Assembly: GCA_018857735.1 (NCBI GenBank)
Contig: JABMCL010001766.1
Coordinates: 478,501 to 542,500, forward strand
Reading direction: 5' to 3'
Length of the DNA: 64,000 nucleotides
Origin: Alviniconcha marisindica
Lineage: Eukaryota > Mollusca > Gastropoda > Provannidae
Part shown: positions 23,921 to 35,508 of the stretch, one piece after another
Layout: each line of letters begins with the position of its first letter
How positions within the stretch are numbered: the stretch's first letter is position 1
Position numbers and translations under genes: made by a program
Notes under the pieces: generated by a model
The model's database searches: none
What the model saw: the letters and a program-made list of their open reading frames with translations, nothing else
What the model was told of the DNA's origin: nothing

Positions 23921-24871
23921 CCAGAGGCCATCCAGGCACTGACAGGTGCAGGGTCAATAACAAGTCCAAGGAGTACAGATGGTGACCCCCCCACCCCCCC
24001 CCGCCCCCCACCCCCCAGCACACACAAAATTTGAAGAGTCTTGTGGCCTCTGCTTGTGCCAGACATTTAACGGAAGCCAAACAGATGCTTCCACACCTAA
24101 GGGTTTTCTTTGGGATATTTTCTGCACAACTCCAAGTACTCTATGTTCTTGACTGACTCAGTGTCTTCATATAAACCTGTGTTATGTGAATAACACAGAC
24201 TATATATAGTGGCCTTCTGAATGTGATGTGTTGATACTGTCACAGAACATAGACAAATCCTTCTCTGACAGTTCAATTTTCTTTTTAGACAGCATTAATG
24301 CAGTCTGATTCAAGTTTCCATACCTGCAGCATTACTTCTCCTTGGAGTAATACTTCTTTGGTGGTTTTCTACATTAACATTAGACTGAAGTCCTCTCACC
24401 ACTGTATACTCTTAGTCACTGATGAACTACAAGGTTTCAAACACACCTGAACAAAGCCACAAACAGAATAATGGTCCTCCATAGGCTCAGTTTTGTTGAT
24501 AATCCCTTCTGCAATGGGATATGTCTGATAAAAGAGAGCCGTCATTTGTCTGGCTCTCGGGCCAAAAAATCAGATTCAGGTCCACGGAGACTGGTGTAAC
24601 CAACAAAGTTTAGCTTTTTCTCCTTTTTGTTTCAGCCTGTTTATGATATTCCGGAACATTAATGCAATGTAGCTTTGCATCAACAGTCTGGAAGATCTTA
24701 AGCTGAGTAGAACATAAAAGTGACGAGGCTAAGAATCTACTGATAACACCAGTCTCCATGGAGATTTCAAAAACAAAATTCTATCTCTCTCCATATTCAC
24801 ACTGGAATGTCCACATCAATATGGATGTGTTTTCACCCCTGTAGGCATGCAGACAAGGTAGTGATATTTAA

Positions 24872-25006
24872 TCAGACAGTGATTCCTGTATGGTTATTGT
24901 TGGTGGGGGAGCCGATGGGAGACGTTCGGGTCGGAGATGATGGAGCACCGTCTTGAGACACCAGAGTATCCACTATCGGCTTCACCTCACTCCAGGTCTT
25001 TGACAA
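24872..25006 (-). CDS. SNX8: SNX8 coding exon 13 (terminal)
   Basis: Encodes residues 488-531 and the stop. LSKTWSEVKPIVDTL closes the last BAR helix, followed by a Ser/Pro/Thr-rich tail (SSPTRTSPIGSP) that looks disordered and phosphorylatable. Confidence 0.93.
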   Translation of the reverse strand: MSKTWSEVKPIVDTLVSQDGAPSSPTRTSPIGSPTNNNHTGITV

Positions 25007-26156
25007 CTGGAACAGCAAAGTGTACATAGTCAGTGTTTTGTTGTTAACAAACCTGTGCATTTCAATAAAATTAACAAACAATTATAGTGTTGCTGCGGGT
25101 GTTTGTTTTTTTTGCTAATATTTTTTAACTTACTTGAGTGACATTATAGACCTCTGCAAAAATTGTGGAGGTATTCCACTGCTGCATATGCAAATTGAAA
25201 TATTAAAATGGGTACATATATACAAGTCTACCAAAACCAATGCACCCCTACCCTTTTTCTTACGGAGGAAGCAGTTTGGTGTGTGCTGGAGATGTTACCG
25301 ACCTTGTTAACATTCAAGAATTCAGATTTGAGAGAAAAAAAGAAAAGAAAAAAACATTGAAAAGTACTAAACAGACAAAAATTCCATCAAACTTTCCTTT
25401 TATGGATGTACTTCACCATCCCTATTGGTAATTTTCAGACTGGAAAATATGGGGAATTTTCTGCAAGAAAAAACGCCTACAACTGAGCTGAACTAACAAA
25501 CCTGGACCATGTTTAATCATACTAGCTGTCAGCAATAGGGGTATTATCACCCACTTTTGCCTGGATAACTATCATTGAATCTTTCAGGTCTACATGTCTT
25601 AAGCATACACACGACTTCAAGATGTTCACCACAGGACTAGATGCTGAACTCGCCACCCTGAATGTAAGGTAATGTTTGTAATGAGGTCCAGGGTTCAAAC
25701 CTATTACCTCCTGACGGTGAGTCCAGGGCCTTGACCACTTGGCCAAACCTGCCCTCAATGGAAAAACAATTTGCCTCAAGACAAATGTTACATACTATTA
25801 CGAGGTCAGATCTATTTCAGATCAGGACAAACATGTTTTCTTTCAACGACACCATCATTTCTCCCCCAGTGGCTAACTACACTTACCTGAGCGTTAGCGT
25901 GTGCCTCCACTTCCGCCATGCGACTCAAGACATCGTAAAAAATATCAAGATGAGTGTAGACCAGCTGCGTCTCCATCTGCAGGCAGTGCAAGGAGTAGTA
26001 GTTGCGGTTCTCCATGTTAGCAATCTGACCCTCTTGCTGCAACAGACAGTCAAGATTTTACTCTATTAGTCTCACTTTTAGTGCCTATGGTTACAGTAGA
26101 TGCAGACGTTAAGGAATGGTTCTTCAGGAACAGTAGCTGTGTGTGTGTGTGTGTGT

Positions 26157-26187
<31 letters not shown>

Positions 26188-29100
26188 AATGTGTGTGTGT
26201 GTATGTGTGTGTTGTGGATGCATTTATATTAAAAAAATAGTTTACTAGGTGATATTTTTATGACAGACTACAGTATTTAAGGTTCTGTTTGTTGAAATGT
26301 ATGCTAATGTGGTTTTTGTCACACGTTCTTTGTACAACACAGAGTTTAACTCTGTTTAGGGAATAATGCTTTATAAGAATTATTTATTATTATTACCATT
26401 AGTTAGCAATCTGACACTCTTGCTGCAATAGCCAGTCAGGATATCACTCTGTTAGTCTCAGTTTATTTTTTAGTGCCTATGGCTACAGCAGACACAGCTT
26501 TAAATGAATGGTGCAGAATTTGTTGTGATGTTGTCAATCTAAGTGCAGCTTTCATTGTTACAAGACATTTGCCTCTTGCGTCATCAAGTAGACGGGCTGT
26601 GTTGGAGTTGATGATGCTGTCAATTTAAATGCAGCTTCCACTGTTACATTTGCCTCTTGTCTCATCAAGTAGACTGGCAGTGTTGGGGCTAATGATGCTG
26701 TCAATTTAAATGCAGCTTCTATTGTTACATTTGCCTCTTGTGTCATCAAGTAGAGTGACAGTGCTGGAGTTGATGATGCTGTCAATTTAGATGCAGCTTC
26801 TATTGTTACAAGTCTTTGCCTCTCACGTCATCAAGTAGATGACACTGCTGGGGTTGGCCTTATTGGGCGGTTCAGTGAAACTGGTTTGCATGAGTGAATG
26901 CCCTTTGTAACCTTTTGCACAAGAAGTCACGAGAGGTCGCAGTGTCACTTCCGGGCCAATTTCTGAGTAGGCGTTGCTTCACGCTGTGTATAACAATGAA
27001 ATATCTGTGTATAACAATGAAAGTTGAACCTAGAATTGAAAAGCAACACAAATGCCACCACTGTTGCAGCTGCAAAAATTACCTGGGAAAGGGGATGGAG
27101 GGTGGAAAAAAAGTGTCTTTGCATCATCTTTTGGCTGACCAGGAGATCACGAGTTCGTGGAAAAAATGTGTTTTGGGGCATCCTATAGCATGAGCAACAA
27201 GTTATTGTTTGTTGCCAGATACATTCTGACTATGGGCCTTCAAAAACGTCTTTAAAGTTGTCAGTGTAAAATTAGCAAATTCACTGTCACCGCCTTCCAT
27301 TGTGAAGAAAGTATGCACCAGAAGTAAAAGCAGCCAAGGGACTTAAGCAATGCCAGGCAAAAGTCAAGGGAGTTAACAACCCCACCTGAACCACCCAATA
27401 GACAACAAAAACAATACAGACAGACAGTGCTTTTCAGAAAGAGGCTGAATCACTATCTCAGTGCATTCATTTGAAGCCTAGTATACAACAGAAATAAAGT
27501 GGGAAGAGGGGGTGGGGGAGAAGCAGGAAAGACAGACAAACGCAATCAATGCAACTTGGGATTACCTCAAGGATTCTCTGCTCCAACTGCTCAACAGCAC
27601 CCTGTGAACAGATCATCATTTTCTATTGGTGCTGTATCATAAATGATGCAGCATAGTACAGCAAAAAAAAGCATAAAAAATAACGCTCACGGTAGAATGT
27701 TTCTTCAGAAATACTGCAAAGCTGTCTGTTCCAAAAGGTACAAGCTGACTGATCGTTCTGATTGATACCGAAACCAAGCACAGCTTGATCTTCCCTGACC
27801 AGCTTGGTTTATATTGTGAATCATCTCAAGACAGAAACTGTTTGTCTTGCTATCTTCACATGACAGGTTTGACAAATGCAAAAACATCAATTCCAATATA
27901 CTGACAAAATCTGACACTTAGGTAGGTATTGTCTAAATTCCAATACACTGACACCTAATACTTGTGTAGGTATTGTGGGATGACACAGTAACTACCAACT
28001 GCTACAAACAGTGGTAAAACAGAAGCAGAGTCCATTAGAGTTTGGCCATATATTCATAACAAATCAATGATAAACCAAAAACACCAAAATAAAACTTCAA
28101 ACATCTCTGGAAACAAAGCCACCAAACGAAGAGTGAAGAGAAGAAAGGGTCAGAAATATCTGATCTACTTCTGCAATTTTACAGTGTGCAGCACAGCATT
28201 TTTGTAGGCAAAGATCTTTGTCAGCAATCTCCCTGCAGTATCTCAGACAACCTGTGTGTCTCCTGAGCAAGCAGTAATTTGGTCTGACAAGAAGGTAAAA
28301 TGGCAGGCATAATGTCAACTCACTTCTCCTGCGCCTGTCTGGACTGTGGCTGACATCTTTTTCTTTTTGTACTGTCCCATCTTTTGTATGGCACGCTGGT
28401 GTTCATTTAGCAAACCCTTCTCATGTCGATCACACAGGTCCTGAAAAAAAACAGCAATAGAAAAACGCATGTAAAAACAAAACTGTCATAAACTGTGAAC
28501 AGAAATTCAGGATGCTTCATTTGTAACAGAAGAAAACATTCCAATCTCAGGATTGTGTGGTTTGAGTCTGGGAGTCTGACAGAGTTCCAAAGCCATGAAC
28601 ATTTTCTCAAGGCCTCACATTCCTTTGCTACAAAGTCTGAAACTGATATATGTCTCTCCTTTCCTCTGCCATGAAGTACCTCTCTACTCCGTTAACAAGT
28701 CCAGACCTAATTAATTTTCTCTTTTCCTTGCTACCAATAAAGTCCACAGTTGAGACCCCTCTCTTTCTTTCCCTTGCTACCAGATACCTCCCTTTCTACT
28801 AACAATTAAGTCCCGAGTCCAAACCTCACTACCTTTTTCCATGCTACCAATGAAGCCCACAGTTCAGACTCCTCTCTTTCTTTCCCTTGCTACCAAATAC
28901 CTCTCTTCTTTACTAACAAGTCCCGAGTCTACGCCTCACTACCTCTCTCCTTGCTACCAATAAAGTCCACAGTTCTGACCCCTCTCTCGTTCCCTTGCTA
29001 CCAGATACCTCCCTTTCTACTAACAAGTAAGTCCTGAGACCAAACCTCACTGCTTTTCCCCTTGCTACCAATGATGTCCCCAGTTCAGACCCCCCCCCCC

Positions 29101-31826
29101 TTTCTTTCCATTGCTACCTCTACTAACCTCACTACCTCTTTCCACTACTAACAAGTCCTAAGTCTAAACCTCACTACCTCTTTCCACTACTAACAAGTCC
29201 CAAGTCTAAACCTCACTACCTCTTTCCACTACTAACAAGTCCCAAGTCTAATCCTCACTACCTCTTTCCGCTGCTAACAAGTCTCAGGTCCAGACTCCTC
29301 AAAGTGGCTCTCTCCACGGCTTGCATGCCCCAAGTCCAGACTGCCTTCCCTCTTTCCTCTGCTACTAAGTCCCCAGGCCTCTGCTGGAATTATTAAATGG
29401 ACATTTCTACAATGTTTTATATATCTATTTATTGTTCTCAGCCAAGGGATGCAGATATATTAACAACAACAGTATGGTCTTACCCTGAAGGCAACCAGGA
29501 TGTCTTGGAACAATGACAGCTTTTCCACCACCCCATCCTCCAGATCTATCGCCTGGAAACGCAAAAAGCAAAAACTGTCAAGCAACACTTCAAGTGTTTC
29601 TCAGGGTAATTGCAGTTCCTATTATTGTTTCACATGTACGAGTGAAAACAAATGAACACCTACTATATTCTGCATTACCTGTGGTGCTTTTGATGACACA
29701 TGTGAACAATTTTCATGGAAAATGTGTTTATATTTTATCTAAGTATCCTTCCCATTTTGATCTGGATGGGCACACATCTTTCTTCTTCTTCAATTAAGTG
29801 ACGGCCTGCATCATTCTGAAGATTTCTGCCACTGCCATGGGGGAGGCAAAACAAAAGCCACAACAAACATATACTACTGCTTTTAGATGAGTTGAGGTAG
29901 TTGGGACAGCCAGCACTGTATTGGGCGATTCAGCGAAGCTGGTTTACTAGAGTGAATGCGCTTTGTAATCTTTCGCGCAAGAAGTCGTGAGAGGTCACAG
30001 CGCACTTCCAGGCCGATTTCTGAGTAGGCGTTGCTTCACGCTGTGTATAACAGTGGAAGTTGAACCTACATTGCAAAGCAGTACAAATGCCAATACTGTT
30101 GCAGTTGTGAAAATTACCGTGGAAAGGAGATGGAGGGTGGAAAAAAAAAGGGGTTTTGCATCATTTTTTGGCTGACCAGAATATCGCGAGTTCGTAAAAA
30201 AAAAAGCGTTTTGGGGCATCCTATAGCTCGAGCAACAAGTTATTGCTTATTGCCAGACACATTCTGACTACAGGCCTCCAAAAATGGCTTTAAAGCTGGC
30301 AGTGTAAAATTCACAAATTCACTGTCACCGCCTTCCATTGTGAAGAAAGTACGCACCAGAAGTAAAAGCAGCCACGGGACTTAAGCGATGCCAGGCAAAA
30401 GTCAAGGGATTTATCAACCCCGCCTGAATCGCCCAATAGTCATGGATTGGAGCACAGAGAATTTAAGGGTGAAACCTTAGTGTAGGCAACAATACTAGCC
30501 AGACCTTGGGGCAATTAATACTCCTCACTGATTATGACGTGTTGATGAGTGCATGATAAATGTACGTTATTATTATTATTATTATTATGTGGATCTCATT
30601 AGGAACAGAGTGAATTACACACACTGGGAATTCTGACAATGCATATGTAAGTCGAACTCTCTGAAAGCTTTACCGATTGTGTTGATCTGTCAGAAAGAGT
30701 GGCGTATTCAACAGACAGATGTTTGAAGCCCTTCTGAAGCTGAGGCCAGGTGTTGTTGGTGCCGGTTGCCCATGCTGTCAGCGGGGTGGCATCACTGCTC
30801 ATTGCACTGCACAGACGTTAGTTTACACATATGAATGAGTGAATGAACATCATTCATAATGCACATAAAAAATTCCCACACAATGGATATGCATGTTCAC
30901 TCTGCAGGAGTTGAGAACATACGATTTTCCACTGTAAGTACTCCATTTCGGTAGATATTCAAAAATGTGCTGTAAAAAGCTGTTCACTCCTGTAAAATTG
31001 CAGGCAAACAAAGTGAGTCTGCTTGAGAGCGGAGAACAGCATGATATAAAAGCAATCAACAATTTCACACACACACGCTGTAAGAAGCACAGTGAGTTAA
31101 GCATGCATGCATGTGTCAAAATATTTTTAAAACCTGCCTTTTCTCAATCAAACCAAGTTCACTGCTATATGGCTTCAGACATCACAGATCTACATGAACT
31201 TCAGTGAAGAGACTGTATCTCAAAGTGATTTTGTTCAGTTTTTATTTTATTTATCTTATCTACCTTTGTACACTTCAAAGCTTGTGACCAAAGTTTTTTA
31301 ATCAAGTTACTATGGCCACTGAAAAGCTATGCATTTCTAATCATGTGCAAAAATTCAATAGCTACAACTTAAAGAGTCTCCAAAAATGCAAAAGCAATTT
31401 TCCCCCCTATGCATGGCCAAACATCTGAAACAGACGCAAGGACTCCTTAACACTGATCAAGACAATGAACTATTTTCCCTGTTGGTTAAAAACAGGAATG
31501 CTTCTACCAGTAAAATGCATCTGCCAGAGGCAAAGACATCAGCTGCAAACTATGCATTACCTGAGCTGTCGACCAAAGAGCAACATGTCTGTGGCAAAGC
31601 CCGTGGAACGAACCACCATTTGCTCTGCTATCTCCTTCATTCTCGTGACTGCCTCTGTCAGCATGCGTATGTGTTCCTTGCTGTTGGCCAGCTGTGTCTG
31701 TGTGTCCATTGGAACAAGATCCTAAAAACAAAAAGGACTGATGTTCTGAAAATCTACTGTTACTACAGTGAGAGCAACAAGGGGGGGGAGGAAGTGCGTG
31801 AGAGTATGTGTACATGCATGTGTGAG

Positions 31827-31863
<37 letters not shown>

Positions 31864-32815
31864 ATGCGTGTGTGCATGTGCGTGCGTGCATATGAGTGTA
31901 TGAAAAAGTGCAAACACTATGCGCAAAGATAAAATACTCTGTGTTTTACAATATATGTGTACTTATGTTCATGAATTATACTTTGTTATTTTACTGGTAT
32001 CCTTTATGCAGTCATAAGGCAAATTGCTATGTTACTCACAGACAATAAAGATTCTGTATTCTGTATTCATATGGAAGCCTAATTATGTGCCACCAAGCAT
32101 GACAAGGCTCATATACTCTGACCAGCCAAAATTTACCTTTGCTTTGCTTGCCATGTTACTAGTCATAAATTCATCTGGAATGCCGCGAAATTGTTCTTTG
32201 ATTTTGTGCTGCATATCCTGCAAAACAAAACATACATACTTGTAACTTTATGGCTGTGACCTTCAAATTTCATCCATGCAAAAACAAAAACAACAATAAC
32301 AAAAAGCATTGCTAAAAACAAATAAAGAAAAAATAGGCATGAGAAAATTCTCACACAGCTGACTGTCGTGCAAAAGATCTGACTTAAACAGTGTCCAAGA
32401 TAACACCACTTCTGAAACTCATCAATTATCTCCACTAAATATGCAACACAATCACTTAAAAAAGAAAAGAAAAAAAGAAAAGAAAAAAGCAGCAGCAATA
32501 TATGTGATCTTACTCTTAGGAAACATATTAATTCTATGCAAGAAGAAACTCCTGATACAATGCAACTGTTAAAGGCATCCTCCCAACACTGCTGAAATAA
32601 ATCATTGCCTCTGCAACAAACAAGCAGCAGGTGACACACCCAGCATTATCCAAGGGCCTGTTCTTATGCAAAGTAAAACCTGAAGGAACACATATGTTTC
32701 TGTCAGTTTCATCTGTGGTTTTATTTGTTTGGCTCATGGAAAATGTCTTTATCCATTCCAAGTCTCCCGGGCATTTGCTGCTTTGTACAGTCAGAATGCT
32801 TGTGTGTGCAGGTGC

Positions 32816-32865
<50 letters not shown>

Positions 32866-35444
32866 ACGCTTAGAATAGTCTCTAGGGACAAGATTTTGTG
32901 CTTTAAAAATACTTTAACTATTAATTATGAATTATTATTAAAATGTGACCAGCTGTCTTTGTATACACAAAGATGACTTTTACCCACATTTCCTGTAAAT
33001 GTGAGGAAGAACTTGAGGAGCTTGTCATCATAAATCTGGGGATGTCTGGCAATGATGTTGATGAAACGCTTCAAGGCCTTCTTACGCTGCTCAATGAACT
33101 CTCTGTTGCCTGCACACAAAGTAAACAGGCAGGCACAAATTAATGAGCTGTGTGACCACTCACAGTCATCTGACGACATTAAACACATAAAACACACGGA
33201 CACAATGCCTTCACACAAGCTAATGGTAACCATTGTGACTGAAAGAAAGCATCAGCTAACTTGACATCACATAACTAAACTTTTGTTTTTAAACATATAG
33301 TTTGTTCACCTTTAAATGCTAACAAAGACACCACGCTGCCCACCACTATTAGCGTAACTAATACATAAGCTAATCACCAAGCTGATATAGCTCTCATGCT
33401 GGACCAATGTCCTAACTACTGCACGGAACACATCTCTGAGCATGGCTTAATGTAGTGAACTTTCAGATGACTACTTATGTGACCATCAAGTTTCAAAGAT
33501 TAACAATAAATAATAATAGATAAGATAAGAAGCACATCAGTTGTGTGTCCCTAAATATTCATTAGCTAGTTCTTGGATTTTTAACATCCCATCTAAATAT
33601 TCATTAAAACAGGCAAAACTAAAAAGACATTCATTTTATTTAATTTTTTTATTTAGCTGAATCCCAAAATGTCAGTTATTTCCTATAGCCACAGCAATGA
33701 AAAGTATTCTGTACATGAGTTGGAAGTATAATACATTGTAACAACCATAAGAATTTTGAACTGGATTGAATATGATTACTACTGATACTACATATAATTT
33801 ATAGAATACCTTTGCAATTCCCCTGTGACCTTGAAATTTGGTCAAGGTCACTGACACTGGCAAGATAAAGATCACGGGAAGTTATCATCATGCCAAGTTT
33901 GGAAGATCTTGGTTATTCCCCCCCCCCCCCCCCCCACCAACACACACACACATTCACAAAAGAATTGTTTCCACAGATGGCCTCATGGCTAAACAGACAC
34001 AAATCTTTACACTCGCATGATTTATCATGCATGTCAAAAATGCACATTCATCCACACAAAATATTACAAATCAATCCACAAATATAAATGAAGGAACAGA
34101 ACAACAACTTTACCTCCTAGCATCTTTTTGGGTGGCAACTTGGGCAGAATGCGGTATGGGAACCGCATCACCACCATGTCGTACAATGCCACAAAGTCAT
34201 TGTAGCGCCGCAGCACAGTGGACTTGAACCTCTGACTGGTTACCTCATACTCAACATGCTTAAGAATCAAGCCTTTCTTCTCTGGCACCAGTTCCACTTT
34301 GACATTGTCCAGGCTGCACAGGTCTGAGAAACTGAAGCCAAGGACGTTTGGTGTGCGCTCACGTCGAAGTCGTACGCTGGCAGCTCTCATGTCAGACAAG
34401 TCTCCCAAATTAGGCCTTGGCAATTCTGGAAAATAAACAACTTTTTTGCAATTTTTGGCAGCACTGGATTCAGTATCAAATCCACTGTGCGGAAACTGAC
34501 ACAGAAGGCAAAGTAAAAGCAACCAAATAAAGAACTCTTTTTTTTGACCAAGTGGAATGTTAAATTTAACTGCTGACAATATGGTTCTGTTTTGCAATGG
34601 CAGGCTCACAGTAACTCTGATCAAAAAAGAAAAATGATGGAATTTACCAAGGATGAAGTATCCACTAAGGGGAATCTATCTTCTGCAAGTTCTATGCAGA
34701 GAACTTCTGAATGTTCAAGCTCTAAACACAGAATGATGAGAGATCAATCATCGTTAAACACCAGACTGTTTGGAATATTCAAAAAGAGGTTAAATTTCAT
34801 GGCTCTGGTCCCTTTGGAGTGCACTTATCCATAACATTCATTTTCCTGTTGATTGAATACTCACATCAATATTTTTTTGTAATCTACATACATAACATTG
34901 CAGCAGTATCCAACCCTGACATCTGGGGGTTTTTTCTACCTGCCCATCACACTGCAATGAGACTGGATAGGTTAAGTCCTGCAAGCCAGCCACAGAGCCT
35001 TACCATGCCCAGAAAATGTCTCCAGGAGCTTGTCGTTGATAGCCTTTCCCTGTTGTGCCAGTGCAGTGAGGGCCAGAGCCTTATACAGTCCATTTCTGGT
35101 CATCAGGCCACTGCTGGTATCCACCGCATCCCATATCTGCCAGCACCACACACAGAGCACATCAGCTTACTAGGACTGCAATTAACATCAGCTTACTATG
35201 ACAGCAATTAACAGAAAACTGTTGTTGTTTTTCTTTTCCCCATGAGGAAAACAAGATTAATAATCATCCCTCAGAGACAAAAAGCACGGTTCTTGAAAGA
35301 TTCTTCTTTAGTTCTTGTTACACTGGAAGTGAGCAAAAGAGAAGCTGCAGTTACTGTGTTGCAGCAGGGCAGACTATGACAGGGGCAGACATAAACAGAA
35401 ACAGACACACAGAGAAAAAGACAGTCAGTGTCACAGAGAGAGAG

Positions 35445-35508
<64 letters not shown>

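Noticed and set aside
25690..25750. tRNA-Ser/Leu gene on the minus strand
   Set aside because: Good A/B boxes, but the arms do not complete a tRNA and it continues into a non-tRNA body inside an SNX8 intron. Called as a SINE.
31386..31895. 169-codon plus-strand open frame
   Set aside because: Antisense shadow of SNX8 exon 7 extended by a GT microsatellite.
32984..32988. SNX8 exon 5 ending at the GTAAAA donor
   Set aside because: It would leave phase 1 against a phase 0 exon 6 and break the conserved FTGN-DMQHKIKE joint.
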